Source of the DNA: an uncultured Gammaproteobacteria bacterium
GTDB lineage: Bacteria > Pseudomonadota > Gammaproteobacteria > Nitrosococcales > Methylophagaceae
DNA length: 14,447 nucleotides
Assembly (NCBI GenBank): GCA_913058195.1
Contig: CAJXPP010000028.1
Location: 1 to 14,447, forward strand
Direction of reading: 5' to 3'
How positions within the stretch are numbered: the first letter of the stretch is position 1; each line of letters begins with the position of its first letter. A model generated the notes under the pieces. It saw only the letters and a program-made list of their open reading frames with translations, had not been told where the DNA came from and ran no database searches. The position numbers and the translations under genes are program-made. This document shows, one piece after another, positions 1-7,467 of this stretch.

Positions 1-2
1 GA

Positions 3-35
3 TCGTCGGCAGCGTCAGATGTGTATAAGAGACAG
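3..35 (+). other. Nextera Read-1 transposase adapter (sequencing artefact)
   Basis: The 33 bases match the Illumina Nextera Read-1 adapter. They end in the 19-bp Tn5 mosaic end AGATGTGTATAAGAGACAG at 17-35, preceded by the TCGTCGGCAGCGTC primer part. Two extra bases (GA) come before it. This is library-construction DNA left on the end of an assembled fragment, not a chromosomal Tn5 end: the primer part is synthetic. It truncates the gene at 36-711, and any residues read through it on the minus strand are meaningless. Confidence 0.98.
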
Positions 36-711
36 TCTCAATATCAGGCAATGCAAGTTCATACTGTTTGTAATGCGCCGCTAATCGAGCATAGATAAAT
101 AAGGCGTCAGGGTTATTCTCTTTATAGGCATCTATACTTTGTAATACATTTAATCCATTTTCTGACGGTGCTAACTCACTTAAATTATCAGCAACTTTAG
201 CCAAAATAAGCTTCGTTTTTTCTGGCGCTAGGCTCACTGATTTATTAGTTGACTGAATCAAATTGTCAAAATCACCGTTCATAATTAAGAATGGTGCTTG
301 CATAATATATATTTCAGCATTATCAGGCTCAACTTCTAACCAGCGCTTTAAAGCACGATTAATTCGTGCTTTATCACGAGTAAAATTAGCTACCTGAGTA
401 GATCGACTGGCCAATGCTGGCGAATCAATAGTTGAAGCCGCTTTATTGTAAAGTTCTGTAGCGACAGAAATTTCACCACGCTGGCCCGCTAACTCTGCCG
501 TCAAAACGTAATAAACCAATTCAGAATTAAGCGGAAGCGGCTCAACTTCTTCAGCTTCAACAGGGGCTTTTTCAAGCTGATTAACAGCCTGTTCGATCGG
601 TTGAACTGGGGCAGTGCTTGCACATGCAGTTAATGATATAGCTGCACATACTAATAAGTAAGGCTTCAACATCTGATACTTTTTTTGCCACAATAATTGT
701 AATAAATCCAT
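36..711 (-). CDS. TPR-containing lipoprotein, 3' end missing
   Basis: About 225 residues of an open frame that runs into the adapter without a stop, so the C-terminus is missing. From the ATG at 711 the protein starts with a 30-residue lipoprotein-type signal ending in the lipobox LTAC (Cys30); an in-frame ATG at 672 would give a more typical 17-residue signal. A CAGG lies about 10 bases before the 711 start, while the 672 start has only an A-rich stretch, so the choice is open. After the lipid-attachment Cys comes a Pro/Glu-rich linker, then helical repeats with TPR-like residues (LNSELVYYVLTAELAGQRG and RALKRWLEVEPDNAEIYIMQ). A TPR lipoprotein divergent from hemA, next to lolB, is a known arrangement in Pseudomonas and relatives, so lolB may follow beyond this end. 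Such proteins are expected at the inner face of the outer membrane; the exact role is unknown. Confidence 0.8.
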
Positions 712-841
712 AATAAAACGACCTGACTGACTGATTTTGTTAGAATGGCACATTATCTTTACGCCTATCTAACAGTAAATAGTTAATATTAGACTGTAAA
801 GTTTACCAGTATTTTTAAAGACAAATAATCCTCAATACGAT

Positions 842-2095
842 ATGCAGCTTGTCGCCATAGGCATAAACCACACATCAGCTCCCGTCAATATTCGGGAGCA
901 AATTGCATTTAATGCGGACAAGTTACCTTCCGCATTGGCATCCCTACACCTATTGCCCGGTGTTCTTGAAGCTGCAATCATATCGACCTGTAACCGTACA
1001 GAAATATATTGTCACATTAATGACGAGTATGACTGCAATATTGATAATTGGTTGCATGAATTTCATCAGCTAGTCCCAGAATCATTGAATCAATACCTTT
1101 ATCGACACCAAAATAAAGATGCGATTCAGCATTTATTTCGCGTCGCCTGCGCCTTAGATTCAATGGTCTTAGGTGAGCCGCAAATTCTTGGTCAAATAAA
1201 AACAGCCTATAGCCAAGCCCTTAATTCAAAAACTATTGGTAAAAGTTTAGGTCGCTTATTTCAGCATACCTTTACAGTAGCCAAACAGGTGCGAACAGAT
1301 ACAGAAATTGGCAGCAGCCCCGTTTCTGTTGCCTTTGCTGCCGTTAGCCTTGCTAAGCAAATATTTTCCAACCTTGCCGAATCAACTGCCCTATTAATAG
1401 GTGCAGGAGAAACTATTGAACTCGCCGCTAGGCATCTTCATGATAATGGTGTGGGTCGAATTATCATTGCCAACCGTACCCTTGAACGTGCTCATACCCT
1501 CGCTGAGCAGGTTAATGGTTATGCCATTAGCCTTAGTGAGATGCCAGCTCATCTTGCCGAGGCAGATATAGTTATTAGCTCAACAGCAAGTCAATTACCA
1601 ATACTTGGTAAAGGCACTGTTGAACGCGCTCTAAAGCAGCGAAAACGACGGCCCATTTTTATGGTTGATATTGCCGTTCCTCGTGATATTGAACAAGAAG
1701 TATCTACCTTAGAAGATATCTACCTTTACTGTGTCGATGATCTACATGAAATTATTCAAGAAAACCTGCAATCTCGACGTGAAGCCGCACTTCAAGCTGA
1801 AGAAATCATTGAAGCTCAGGTAGAGAACTTTATTGCATGGCTACGAACTCAGGACGCAGTCCCTGTTATTCGTGCTATTCGTGATATAGCTGAGACTGAA
1901 AGTAATCACTTACTTAAAAAATCGTTAAAACAGCTTGAACAAGGCCAAGATGCAGAAAAAGTACTCAGTGAGCTTGCACGAACACTGACTAATAAATTAC
2001 TCCATGAGCCAAGCAGACAATTACGTCAATCAGGCTCTAATACTGATAATAATCTGATCGAAGCGGCACGTAGCCTCTTTAATATCAAGGACTAA
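842..2095 (+). CDS. hemA: Glutamyl-tRNA reductase
   Basis: This cytoplasmic enzyme catalyses the first committed step of C5-pathway tetrapyrrole synthesis: NADPH-dependent reduction of glutamyl-tRNA(Glu) to glutamate-1-semialdehyde. The 417 residues match the family length. The N-terminal catalytic domain begins MQLVAIGINHTSAPV and carries the nucleophile Cys50 in STCNRTE. The motif ALDSMVLGEPQILGQ lies at 104-118. The NADPH-binding domain has LLIGAGE (to residue 190) and IANRT (209-213), and a helical dimerisation domain follows. The family-like N-terminus supports the ATG start, although no clear Shine-Dalgarno is visible. It is the first gene of a pair with prfA, 3 bases downstream. The 130 bases separating it from the divergent TPR gene must hold both promoters; I see no convincing -35/-10 pair there. 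Confidence 0.97.
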   Translation: MQLVAIGINHTSAPVNIREQIAFNADKLPSALASLHLLPGVLEAAIISTCNRTEIYCHINDEYDCNIDNWLHEFHQLVPESLNQYLYRHQNKDAIQHLFRVACALDSMVLGEPQILGQIKTAYSQALNSKTIGKSLGRLFQHTFTVAKQVRTDTEIGSSPVSVAFAAVSLAKQIFSNLAESTALLIGAGETIELAARHLHDNGVGRIIIANRTLERAHTLAEQVNGYAISLSEMPAHLAEADIVISSTASQLPILGKGTVERALKQRKRRPIFMVDIAVPRDIEQEVSTLEDIYLYCVDDLHEIIQENLQSRREAALQAEEIIEAQVENFIAWLRTQDAVPVIRAIRDIAETESNHLLKKSLKQLEQGQDAEKVLSELARTLTNKLLHEPSRQLRQSGSNTDNNLIEAARSLFNIKD

Positions 2096-2098
2096 GCT

Positions 2099-3190
2099 GT
2101 GAAAGATTCAATAAAGCACAAACTGGAAACACTCGTAGAACGCCATGAAGAAATATCAGGCTTACTCTCTGAGCCAGCAACAATGGCTGACCAAAATAAA
2201 TTTCGTGAACTTTCACAAGAGTATGCTCAATTAGAACCTGTAGTTGCTAACTTTAATAATTACACACAATGTCTTATAGATATTGATGATGCCAAATCCA
2301 TGCTTAAAGAAGATGATAAAGAAATGCGTGAAATGGCGAAAGAAGAGTTAGCGGCCGCCCAAGAGACTGAGCAAGAGCTTGAACTTGAGCTTCAAAAACT
2401 ACTATTGCCTAAAGATCCCAATGACCAACGTAATATATTTCTTGAGGTACGTGCAGGAACAGGTGGTGATGAGGCTGCTCTCTTTGCTGGTGATTTATAC
2501 CGAATGTATACACGTTATGCTGAGTCACGCCGTTGGACTGTCGAGCTTATCAATGCTCAGGAAAGTGAGCATGGTGGTTATAAAGAAGTCATTATTCGTA
2601 TAATCGGTGACGGTGCCTTTTCACGTTTGAAATTTGAGTCAGGTGGCCATAGGGTACAACGCGTACCTGAAACGGAATCTCAAGGTCGTATACATACATC
2701 AGCGTGTACTGTAGCAATCATGCCTGAAGCAGATGAGGTTGACAAAATTGATATTAACCCATCGGACCTACGTGTTGATACTTTCCGAGCATCTGGTGCC
2801 GGTGGTCAGCATGTGAATAAAACAGACTCGGCAATTCGGCTTACCCATATACCTACAGGTATTGTGGTTGAATGCCAGGATCAGCGCTCACAACATAAAA
2901 ACCGGGCACAAGCGATGTCTGTATTACAATCACGCATCATGGCTGAAAAACAAGATAAAATTGATACAGAACAAGCCGAAACGCGTAAATTACAAGTCGG
3001 AACAGGCGATCGTAGCGAGCGAATTCGTACTTATAACTTCCCACAGGGCAGGCTTACTGAGCACCGCATCAACTTAACTCTATACAAATTAGCAGAGATA
3101 ATGGGCGGCGAACTTGAGCAGATTATTGAGCCTTTAATTAATGAATATCAAGCAGACCAATTAGCCTCATTAGCTACTGAGGGCCAATAA
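2099..3190 (+). CDS. prfA: Peptide chain release factor 1
   Basis: RF1 reads UAA and UAG stop codons in the ribosomal A site and triggers hydrolysis of peptidyl-tRNA. The 363-residue protein has the codon-recognition PxT motif as Pro190-Glu191-Thr192 (the form in E. coli RF1 is PAT) and the catalytic GGQ at 235-237 in GAGGQHVNKTDSAIR. It starts with GTG 3 bases after the hemA stop; AAGGA ending 7 bases before the GTG supports this start and suggests coupling to hemA. Gln237 is the residue methylated by PrmC in well-studied bacteria, but prmC, usually the next gene, is not here. The stop lies 5 bases from the stop of the convergent cold-shock-domain gene. Confidence 0.97.
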   Translation: MKDSIKHKLETLVERHEEISGLLSEPATMADQNKFRELSQEYAQLEPVVANFNNYTQCLIDIDDAKSMLKEDDKEMREMAKEELAAAQETEQELELELQKLLLPKDPNDQRNIFLEVRAGTGGDEAALFAGDLYRMYTRYAESRRWTVELINAQESEHGGYKEVIIRIIGDGAFSRLKFESGGHRVQRVPETESQGRIHTSACTVAIMPEADEVDKIDINPSDLRVDTFRASGAGGQHVNKTDSAIRLTHIPTGIVVECQDQRSQHKNRAQAMSVLQSRIMAEKQDKIDTEQAETRKLQVGTGDRSERIRTYNFPQGRLTEHRINLTLYKLAEIMGGELEQIIEPLINEYQADQLASLATEGQ

Positions 3191-3195
3191 GTCTT

Positions 3196-3543
3196 TTAAC
3201 TAAAGCTTATTACTGCTTTAGCGATAAGATAGCCGACAACAGCAACGACTAAAGCAGCACCAATGATAAAAGGAAGAGATGATGAAGTGTTTTCCTCTTT
3301 TTCTTCGCTACTTTCTGGTGCCACTTCCCCTTCATACAAGACATTATCGGCACGAGTACGCTCTTGATTATCAACAGATAAGGTATACGTCACCACCTGT
3401 CCGATAATGGGTTTCGTTTTACGTATTGTAAAAGCCTTGATATGTACGAAGACCTGCTTTTCTTGACCCTCTGTTTCAAGAAAACCAAAGCCTTTCCTAC
3501 CATTCCAATACTTAATCGTGCCTGTTAATCTTTTTTCTTTCAT
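3196..3543 (-). CDS. Cold-shock-domain protein with C-terminal membrane helix
   Basis: This 115-residue protein has an N-terminal cold-shock (OB-fold) nucleic-acid-binding domain at about 6-70. RNP1-like KGFGFLE lies at 17-23 and RNP2-like VFVHI at 31-35. A Glu/Ser-rich linker (71-89) follows, then one hydrophobic segment at about 90-113 (PFIIGAALVVAVVGYLIAKA). CspA-type proteins stop near 70 residues and are soluble; here the domain seems tethered to the inner membrane with the OB fold in the cytoplasm. Longer CSD proteins with a multi-helix DUF1294 tail are known, and this one-helix tail could be a reduced or unrelated version. Its ATG overlaps the hemF stop as ATGA and has no Shine-Dalgarno of its own, so it is probably translated by re-initiation after hemF. 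The molecular role is unknown; RNA binding is inferred from the domain. Confidence 0.88.
   Translation of the reverse strand: MKEKRLTGTIKYWNGRKGFGFLETEGQEKQVFVHIKAFTIRKTKPIIGQVVTYTLSVDNQERTRADNVLYEGEVAPESSEEKEENTSSSLPFIIGAALVVAVVGYLIAKAVISFS
3200..3221. terminator. Small hairpin at the convergent prfA / CSD gene ends
   Basis: CTAAAGC and GCTTTAG form a perfect 7-bp stem around an 8-base loop, just inside the 3' end of the minus-strand gene and 10 bases past the prfA stop. Neither strand has a long T tract after it, so termination is only a possibility. Confidence 0.3.
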
Positions 3544-4463
3544 AATTCATTTAGCCAATCTTGGGGTTTAAGGAAATGTTCATATAGCTTACTTTCAGGG
3601 CTACCTGCTTCAGGTTGCCAGTTATATTGCCACTTAACTAAAGGTGGCAGAGACATTAAAATTGATTCAGTACGTCCACCAGACTGAAGTCCAAACAAAG
3701 TACCACGATCATAAACTAAGTTAAATTCAACATAACGGCCACGGCGATACAGTTGAAAATCCCGCTCTCGTTCGCCGAAAGGTATTTTTTTACGCTTTTC
3801 TACAATCGGTAAATAAGCTTGAGTATAACTGTCACCGATACTTTTTATCATATTAAAACAATGTTCAAAGCCACCTTCATTTAAATCATCCAAAAACAAA
3901 CCGCCAACACCACGGGGTTCATTACGATGCTTTAAAAAGAAATACTCATCACACCATTTTTTATAATCTGCATAAACACTCTCACCAAAAGGGTCACAGG
4001 CAGATTTAGCGACTTGATGCCAAGCAACTACATCTTCATCAAAGCCATAATATGGCGTTAAATCATAACCACCACCAAACCACCAAATAGGTTCTTCGCC
4101 TTCTTTTTCAGCAATAAAAAAACGCACATTAGCATGTGATGTAGGCACATAAGGATTATGGGGATGAATAACTAATGAAACACCTAGCGCTTCAAAACTA
4201 CGCCCTGCTAGCTCAGGTCGACTTGCAGTTGCAGATGCAGGCAAACTATCACCTGTCACTTGTGAGAAATTAACACCACCTTGCTCAAAAATAGCACCGT
4301 CTGTTAGAACTCGCGTTCGCCCGCCACCACCACCTGGGCCTTCTCGTTGCCAATTATCTTCAACAAACTTCGATTGACCATCCGCCTGTTCAATTTGCAG
4401 ACAAATACGATCTTGCAAGTCTAATAAGTATGCGCGAACAGCACCTATATCAGGTGAATTCAT
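3540..4463 (-). CDS. hemF: Oxygen-dependent coproporphyrinogen III oxidase
   Basis: HemF uses O2 to decarboxylate two propionates of coproporphyrinogen III, giving protoporphyrinogen IX in the cytoplasm. The 307 residues align along their whole length with the E. coli protein (299 residues). Conserved blocks are WQREGPGGGGGRTRVL (38-53), GVSLVIHPHNPYVPTSHANVR (94-114), WWFGGGYDLTPYYGF (127-141), LKHRNEPRGVGGLFLDDLN (177-195), and RRGRYVEFNLVYDRGT followed by GGRTESILMS (240-271). An AGGAG about 10 bases before the ATG supports the start. The ATG overlaps the tsaC stop (ATGA), and its own stop overlaps the next gene in the same way. tsaC-hemF is a conserved gammaproteobacterial order; the usual follower aroE is replaced by the CSD gene. 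hemN, elsewhere in the window, covers the same step without oxygen. Confidence 0.97.
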   Translation of the reverse strand: MNSPDIGAVRAYLLDLQDRICLQIEQADGQSKFVEDNWQREGPGGGGGRTRVLTDGAIFEQGGVNFSQVTGDSLPASATASRPELAGRSFEALGVSLVIHPHNPYVPTSHANVRFFIAEKEGEEPIWWFGGGYDLTPYYGFDEDVVAWHQVAKSACDPFGESVYADYKKWCDEYFFLKHRNEPRGVGGLFLDDLNEGGFEHCFNMIKSIGDSYTQAYLPIVEKRKKIPFGERERDFQLYRRGRYVEFNLVYDRGTLFGLQSGGRTESILMSLPPLVKWQYNWQPEAGSPESKLYEHFLKPQDWLNEL

Positions 4464-5011
4464 CGTATTTTTTCTCCTGTTTGAATATCTCTAATTTCAG
4501 TTGGCTTGTCTGATCCTGAGCATGCGCCAGACAATACAACTTGTATTTCAGGTAACTGATTTTTGACTTGCCACTTTGTTTTTGCTGGTCGCATTCCGGC
4601 TCTATTTGCACTTGTAGAAATGATTGGGCCTCCAAATTCTCGGCACAAATGAGCTGTTTGTCTATGTGCTGTTACACGTACCGCTATCGTATCATGCTCA
4701 CCAGTTAAGAATGAAGGTAAGCCCTCACTGGCAGGAAGAAGCCATGTAGTCGGCCCAGGCCATGTCGCTTCAAGTAATTTCAATGTATCTTCTGACAAGT
4801 GTGCAATAAATGGCTGTAACTGCTTTAAATCAGAGCCGATAATTATTAAACCTTTTTGCCATGGTCGTTGTTTGATTGTTAATAATTGCAATACCGCTTC
4901 TTTATTCCAGGGATCGCAGCCTAAGCCATAAACAGCTTCTGTCGGATAAGCGATTACCTCGCCAGATTTTAATGCGCTTACTGCCTGATTTATTTTCCAA
5001 TTAGAATTCAT
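4460..5011 (-). CDS. tsaC: Threonylcarbamoyl-AMP synthase
   Basis: TsaC (YrdC/RimN family) condenses threonine, bicarbonate and ATP to threonylcarbamoyl-AMP, the donor for the t6A37 modification of tRNAs reading ANN codons. The 183 residues are close to E. coli TsaC (190). Visible motifs are YPTEAVYGLG (22-31), the K-x-R signature KQRPWQKGLIII (47-58), WPGPTT (84-89) and STSAN (132-136). The protein ends soon after the YrdC domain, so this is the short TsaC form, not the longer TsaC2/Sua5. The start is chosen by homology; no good Shine-Dalgarno precedes it. Its stop overlaps the hemF start by 4 bases. The palindrome 21 bases upstream separates it from the phosphoribulokinase gene, so it may head its own transcript. 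Confidence 0.95.
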   Translation of the reverse strand: MNSNWKINQAVSALKSGEVIAYPTEAVYGLGCDPWNKEAVLQLLTIKQRPWQKGLIIIGSDLKQLQPFIAHLSEDTLKLLEATWPGPTTWLLPASEGLPSFLTGEHDTIAVRVTAHRQTAHLCREFGGPIISTSANRAGMRPAKTKWQVKNQLPEIQVVLSGACSGSDKPTEIRDIQTGEKIR

Positions 5012-5031
5012 AGTTCATTAATCTAAATACA

Positions 5032-5057
5032 GCAATGCCGCTAATTAGCGGCATTGC
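5032..5057. terminator. Perfect palindrome between prk and tsaC, probable terminator
   Basis: GCAATGCCGC and GCGGCATTGC form a perfect 10-bp stem around TAATTA, itself a palindrome, so the whole 26 bases are self-complementary. It lies 34 bases after the phosphoribulokinase stop and 20 before the tsaC start. On the minus strand it is followed by TGTATTTAG, only a weak U tract. It probably terminates or attenuates the purD-prk transcript. Its symmetry would also suit a dimeric DNA-binding protein. Confidence 0.6.
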
Positions 5058-5091
5058 ATATAACTTCATTTAACAGAAGATAGGTGTCAAC

Positions 5092-5964
5092 TTAACCACG
5101 TTGACGCTTTTTAATCATCATTTCTTCAATAAATGGCGTTAAAATAACTTCCATTGCTAAACCTAATTTGACCGCAGGAATAACTAAGTTATTTGGGCGA
5201 GACATAAATGAGTCTTTCAACATGCTCAAATAAAAGGGAAAGTCGGCCATTTTGGGTTCTTTAAAACGTATCACCACTAAACTTTCATCTGGCGTAGGAA
5301 TTTCACGCATCACAAATGGGTTTGATGTATCAATTAATGGCACACGCTGAAAGTTAATATGTGTACGCGAAAATTGTGGCGTAATGTGATGAATGTAATC
5401 GGGCATTCTCTTAAGAATAATGTCGACAACCGCTTCTGTAGAGTAACCTCGATTAGAACAATCACGCTTAATTTTTTGGATCCATTCAAGGTTTATAACC
5501 GGAACCACACCAATCAATAAATCGGTAAATTGTGCAATATTGACGTCATCTGTCACGATACCGCCATGAAGTCCCTCATAAAACAGTAAGTCTGTATTTC
5601 CATCAATCTCTTCCCACGGCGTAAATGTGCCAGCAGGTTGATTGTAAGGAATACCTTCCGCATCACTATGAATATAGAATCGTCTTTCACCTTTACCTGT
5701 TTCAGCATAATTTTGAAATAAATTCTCCAAGCTATGAAGATCATTACCTTCAGGACCAAAATGCGTTAATACTTGCCCCTCTGCTTCTGCTTTTGCAGTT
5801 GCCACACGCATTCCTGCTCGATCATATTTATGAAAGCTATCACCTTCAACAACCACAGGGCGGATCCCACCACGACGGAAAATATCTTCAAATGCATGTT
5901 TAACAGTCGATGTTCCTGCACCAGAGGATCCGGTGACAGCAATAATTGGATGGGCTACAGACAT
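5092..5964 (-). CDS. prk: Phosphoribulokinase, proteobacterial type
   Basis: This kinase phosphorylates ribulose 5-phosphate to ribulose 1,5-bisphosphate, the RuBisCO substrate. The 290 residues align end to end with the octameric Rhodobacter sphaeroides type (292 residues). The P-loop GSSGAGTST is at 12-20, catalytic-base Asp42 lies in VEGDSFHK, Arg49 in YDRAGM, Glu130 in LLFYEGLHGG, and the substrate and activator region NLEWIQKIKRD at 158-168 keeps Lys164 and Arg167. All catalytic residues I can check are present, so the enzyme looks active. AGGAG lies upstream of the ATG, and the gene starts 30 bases after purD on the same strand. No RuBisCO or other Calvin-cycle gene is in the window. 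Some gammaproteobacteria without RuBisCO, such as E. coli with prkB, keep a related gene of unclear role, so carbon fixation cannot be concluded. Confidence 0.94.
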   Translation of the reverse strand: MSVAHPIIAVTGSSGAGTSTVKHAFEDIFRRGGIRPVVVEGDSFHKYDRAGMRVATAKAEAEGQVLTHFGPEGNDLHSLENLFQNYAETGKGERRFYIHSDAEGIPYNQPAGTFTPWEEIDGNTDLLFYEGLHGGIVTDDVNIAQFTDLLIGVVPVINLEWIQKIKRDCSNRGYSTEAVVDIILKRMPDYIHHITPQFSRTHINFQRVPLIDTSNPFVMREIPTPDESLVVIRFKEPKMADFPFYLSMLKDSFMSRPNNLVIPAVKLGLAMEVILTPFIEEMMIKKRQRG

Positions 5965-5994
5965 TAACCTTGCTCCTTAAACCTAACGTTAAAA

Positions 5995-7284
5995 TTATTT
6001 TTGTTGTTCGCGTGCAATCGCGCGATAAGCAATATCTGTACGGAAGAACTTATCATCCCAGTCGATACAGTCTACTGCTCTATAAGCTTTATTTTGTGCC
6101 TCGGCAACTGTATTTCCTAAAGCAGTCGCACAGAGTACTCGCCCACCAGAGGTAATTACCTTACCATCTTTTGATGCTGTTCCTGCGTGAAACACCTTAG
6201 CATCGTCGTTATCGGCAATATCTAAACCACTAATCACATCACCTTTACGGTAAGCATCAGGATACCCTCCAGCAGCTAACACAACACCCACTGCCGCACG
6301 TGAATCCCATTGTGCTTCAACAGTATCTAATTTCCCATCTAAAGCAGCATCACATAGAGCCACTAGGTCAGATTGTAGTCGCATCATAATCGGCTGTGTT
6401 TCAGGATCACCAAAACGACAGTTATATTCAACAACACGTGCTGAACCAGCTTCATCAATCATCAATCCAGCATATAAAAAGCCAGTATAAGGACGCCCGT
6501 CATCAGCCATGCCTTTCACTGTAGGTTCAATCACTTCTGACATAATCCGATCAAAAACTTCAGCCGTTACGACTGGAGCAGGAGAATAAGCACCCATACC
6601 ACCAGTATTAGGCCCTTTGTCACCATTATCACGCGCTTTATGATCTTGTGACGTTGCTAATGGAAGAATATTTTTCCCATCTACCATCACAATAAAGCTA
6701 GCTTCTTCACCCACCATAAACTCTTCGATAACAACCCGGTGCCCGGCATCACCAAAGGCATTGCCTGATAACATATCTTCTACGCCAGCAATCGCTTGCT
6801 GTTCCGTCATTGCAACAATAACGCCTTTACCCGCAGCTAAACCATCCGCTTTAACTACAATTGGTGCTCCCTGCTCTTTAATGTAAGCAATTGCTGGCTG
6901 CACTTCAGTAAAAGCTTGGTAATCTGCAGTTGGAATCTGATGTCGTGCTAAAAATTCTTTCGTAAAATTCTTTGACGCTTCTAGTTGCGCAGCTTCTTTA
7001 GATGGTCCAAAACAGCGTAAACCCGCTTGTTCAAATGCATCTACCACACCTAAAACCAAAGGTACTTCAGGGCCAACCACTGTCAATCCAATATCATTCT
7101 CTTTAGCAAAAGCCACTAATCCAGCTGTATCCTCAACAGAAATAGCCACATTTTCAACATTAGATTCCGCGGCACTTCCAGGGTTTCCTGGCGCCACAAA
7201 AACCTGTGAGCAACGTGGAGATTGAATTAACTTCCATGCCAAAGCATGCTCTCGACCACCACCACCAATGACTAAAACCTTCAT
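5995..7284 (-). CDS. purD: Phosphoribosylamine-glycine ligase (GAR synthetase)
   Basis: PurD joins glycine to 5-phosphoribosylamine using ATP, the second step of de novo purine synthesis. The 429 residues match the family. The N-domain begins MKVLVIGGGGREHALAWKL, and VVGPEVPL lies at 69-76. The ATP-grasp part shows VVKADGLAAGKGV (143-155), the signature GPNTGGMGAYSPAP (224-237) and EYNCRFGDPETQ (286-297). The ATG gives the family N-terminus; only a weak GGTAAG precedes it. It is the first gene of a minus-strand pair with prk and is divergent from the LOG gene. The common gammaproteobacterial partner purH is not adjacent, and I see no PurR-type operator upstream. Confidence 0.97.
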   Translation of the reverse strand: MKVLVIGGGGREHALAWKLIQSPRCSQVFVAPGNPGSAAESNVENVAISVEDTAGLVAFAKENDIGLTVVGPEVPLVLGVVDAFEQAGLRCFGPSKEAAQLEASKNFTKEFLARHQIPTADYQAFTEVQPAIAYIKEQGAPIVVKADGLAAGKGVIVAMTEQQAIAGVEDMLSGNAFGDAGHRVVIEEFMVGEEASFIVMVDGKNILPLATSQDHKARDNGDKGPNTGGMGAYSPAPVVTAEVFDRIMSEVIEPTVKGMADDGRPYTGFLYAGLMIDEAGSARVVEYNCRFGDPETQPIMMRLQSDLVALCDAALDGKLDTVEAQWDSRAAVGVVLAAGGYPDAYRKGDVISGLDIADNDDAKVFHAGTASKDGKVITSGGRVLCATALGNTVAEAQNKAYRAVDCIDWDDKFFRTDIAYRAIAREQQK

Positions 7285-7350
7285 ATAACGCTTACCAAAT
7301 TAATCAAGACAATCCACCATAATACCTTAGATAGAATAAGAACTGAATTA

Positions 7351-7379
7351 TCTATATGGATAACATAGTTATAAATCAA
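7351..7379 (-). promoter_or_regulatory. Candidate sigma70 promoter of purD
   Basis: On the minus strand TTGATT (plus positions 7374-7379) and TATAGA (7351-7356) are separated by exactly 17 bases. Each matches the sigma70 consensus at 4 of 6 positions. The implied transcript start is about 60 bases before the purD ATG. This is a pattern match in an A+T-rich region. Confidence 0.4.
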
Positions 7380-7467
7380 TACCTTTGCTATGTAAATACG
7401 TACTATTTGCAATGTTTATGTAATTTCTTTATCGTTTATAGATAGCTTATTTTTTTAAGGGTATGGC

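Noticed and set aside
17..35. Tn5/IS50 mosaic end as a real transposon boundary
   Set aside because: It is joined to the synthetic Nextera primer part and lies at the sequence end, so it is a library adapter.
5001..5018. Five-codon upstream reading frame overlapping the tsaC start (minus strand, from 5018)
   Set aside because: It reads MNYEF then stop, but it has no ribosome site and this kind of overlap is expected by chance in A+T-rich DNA.
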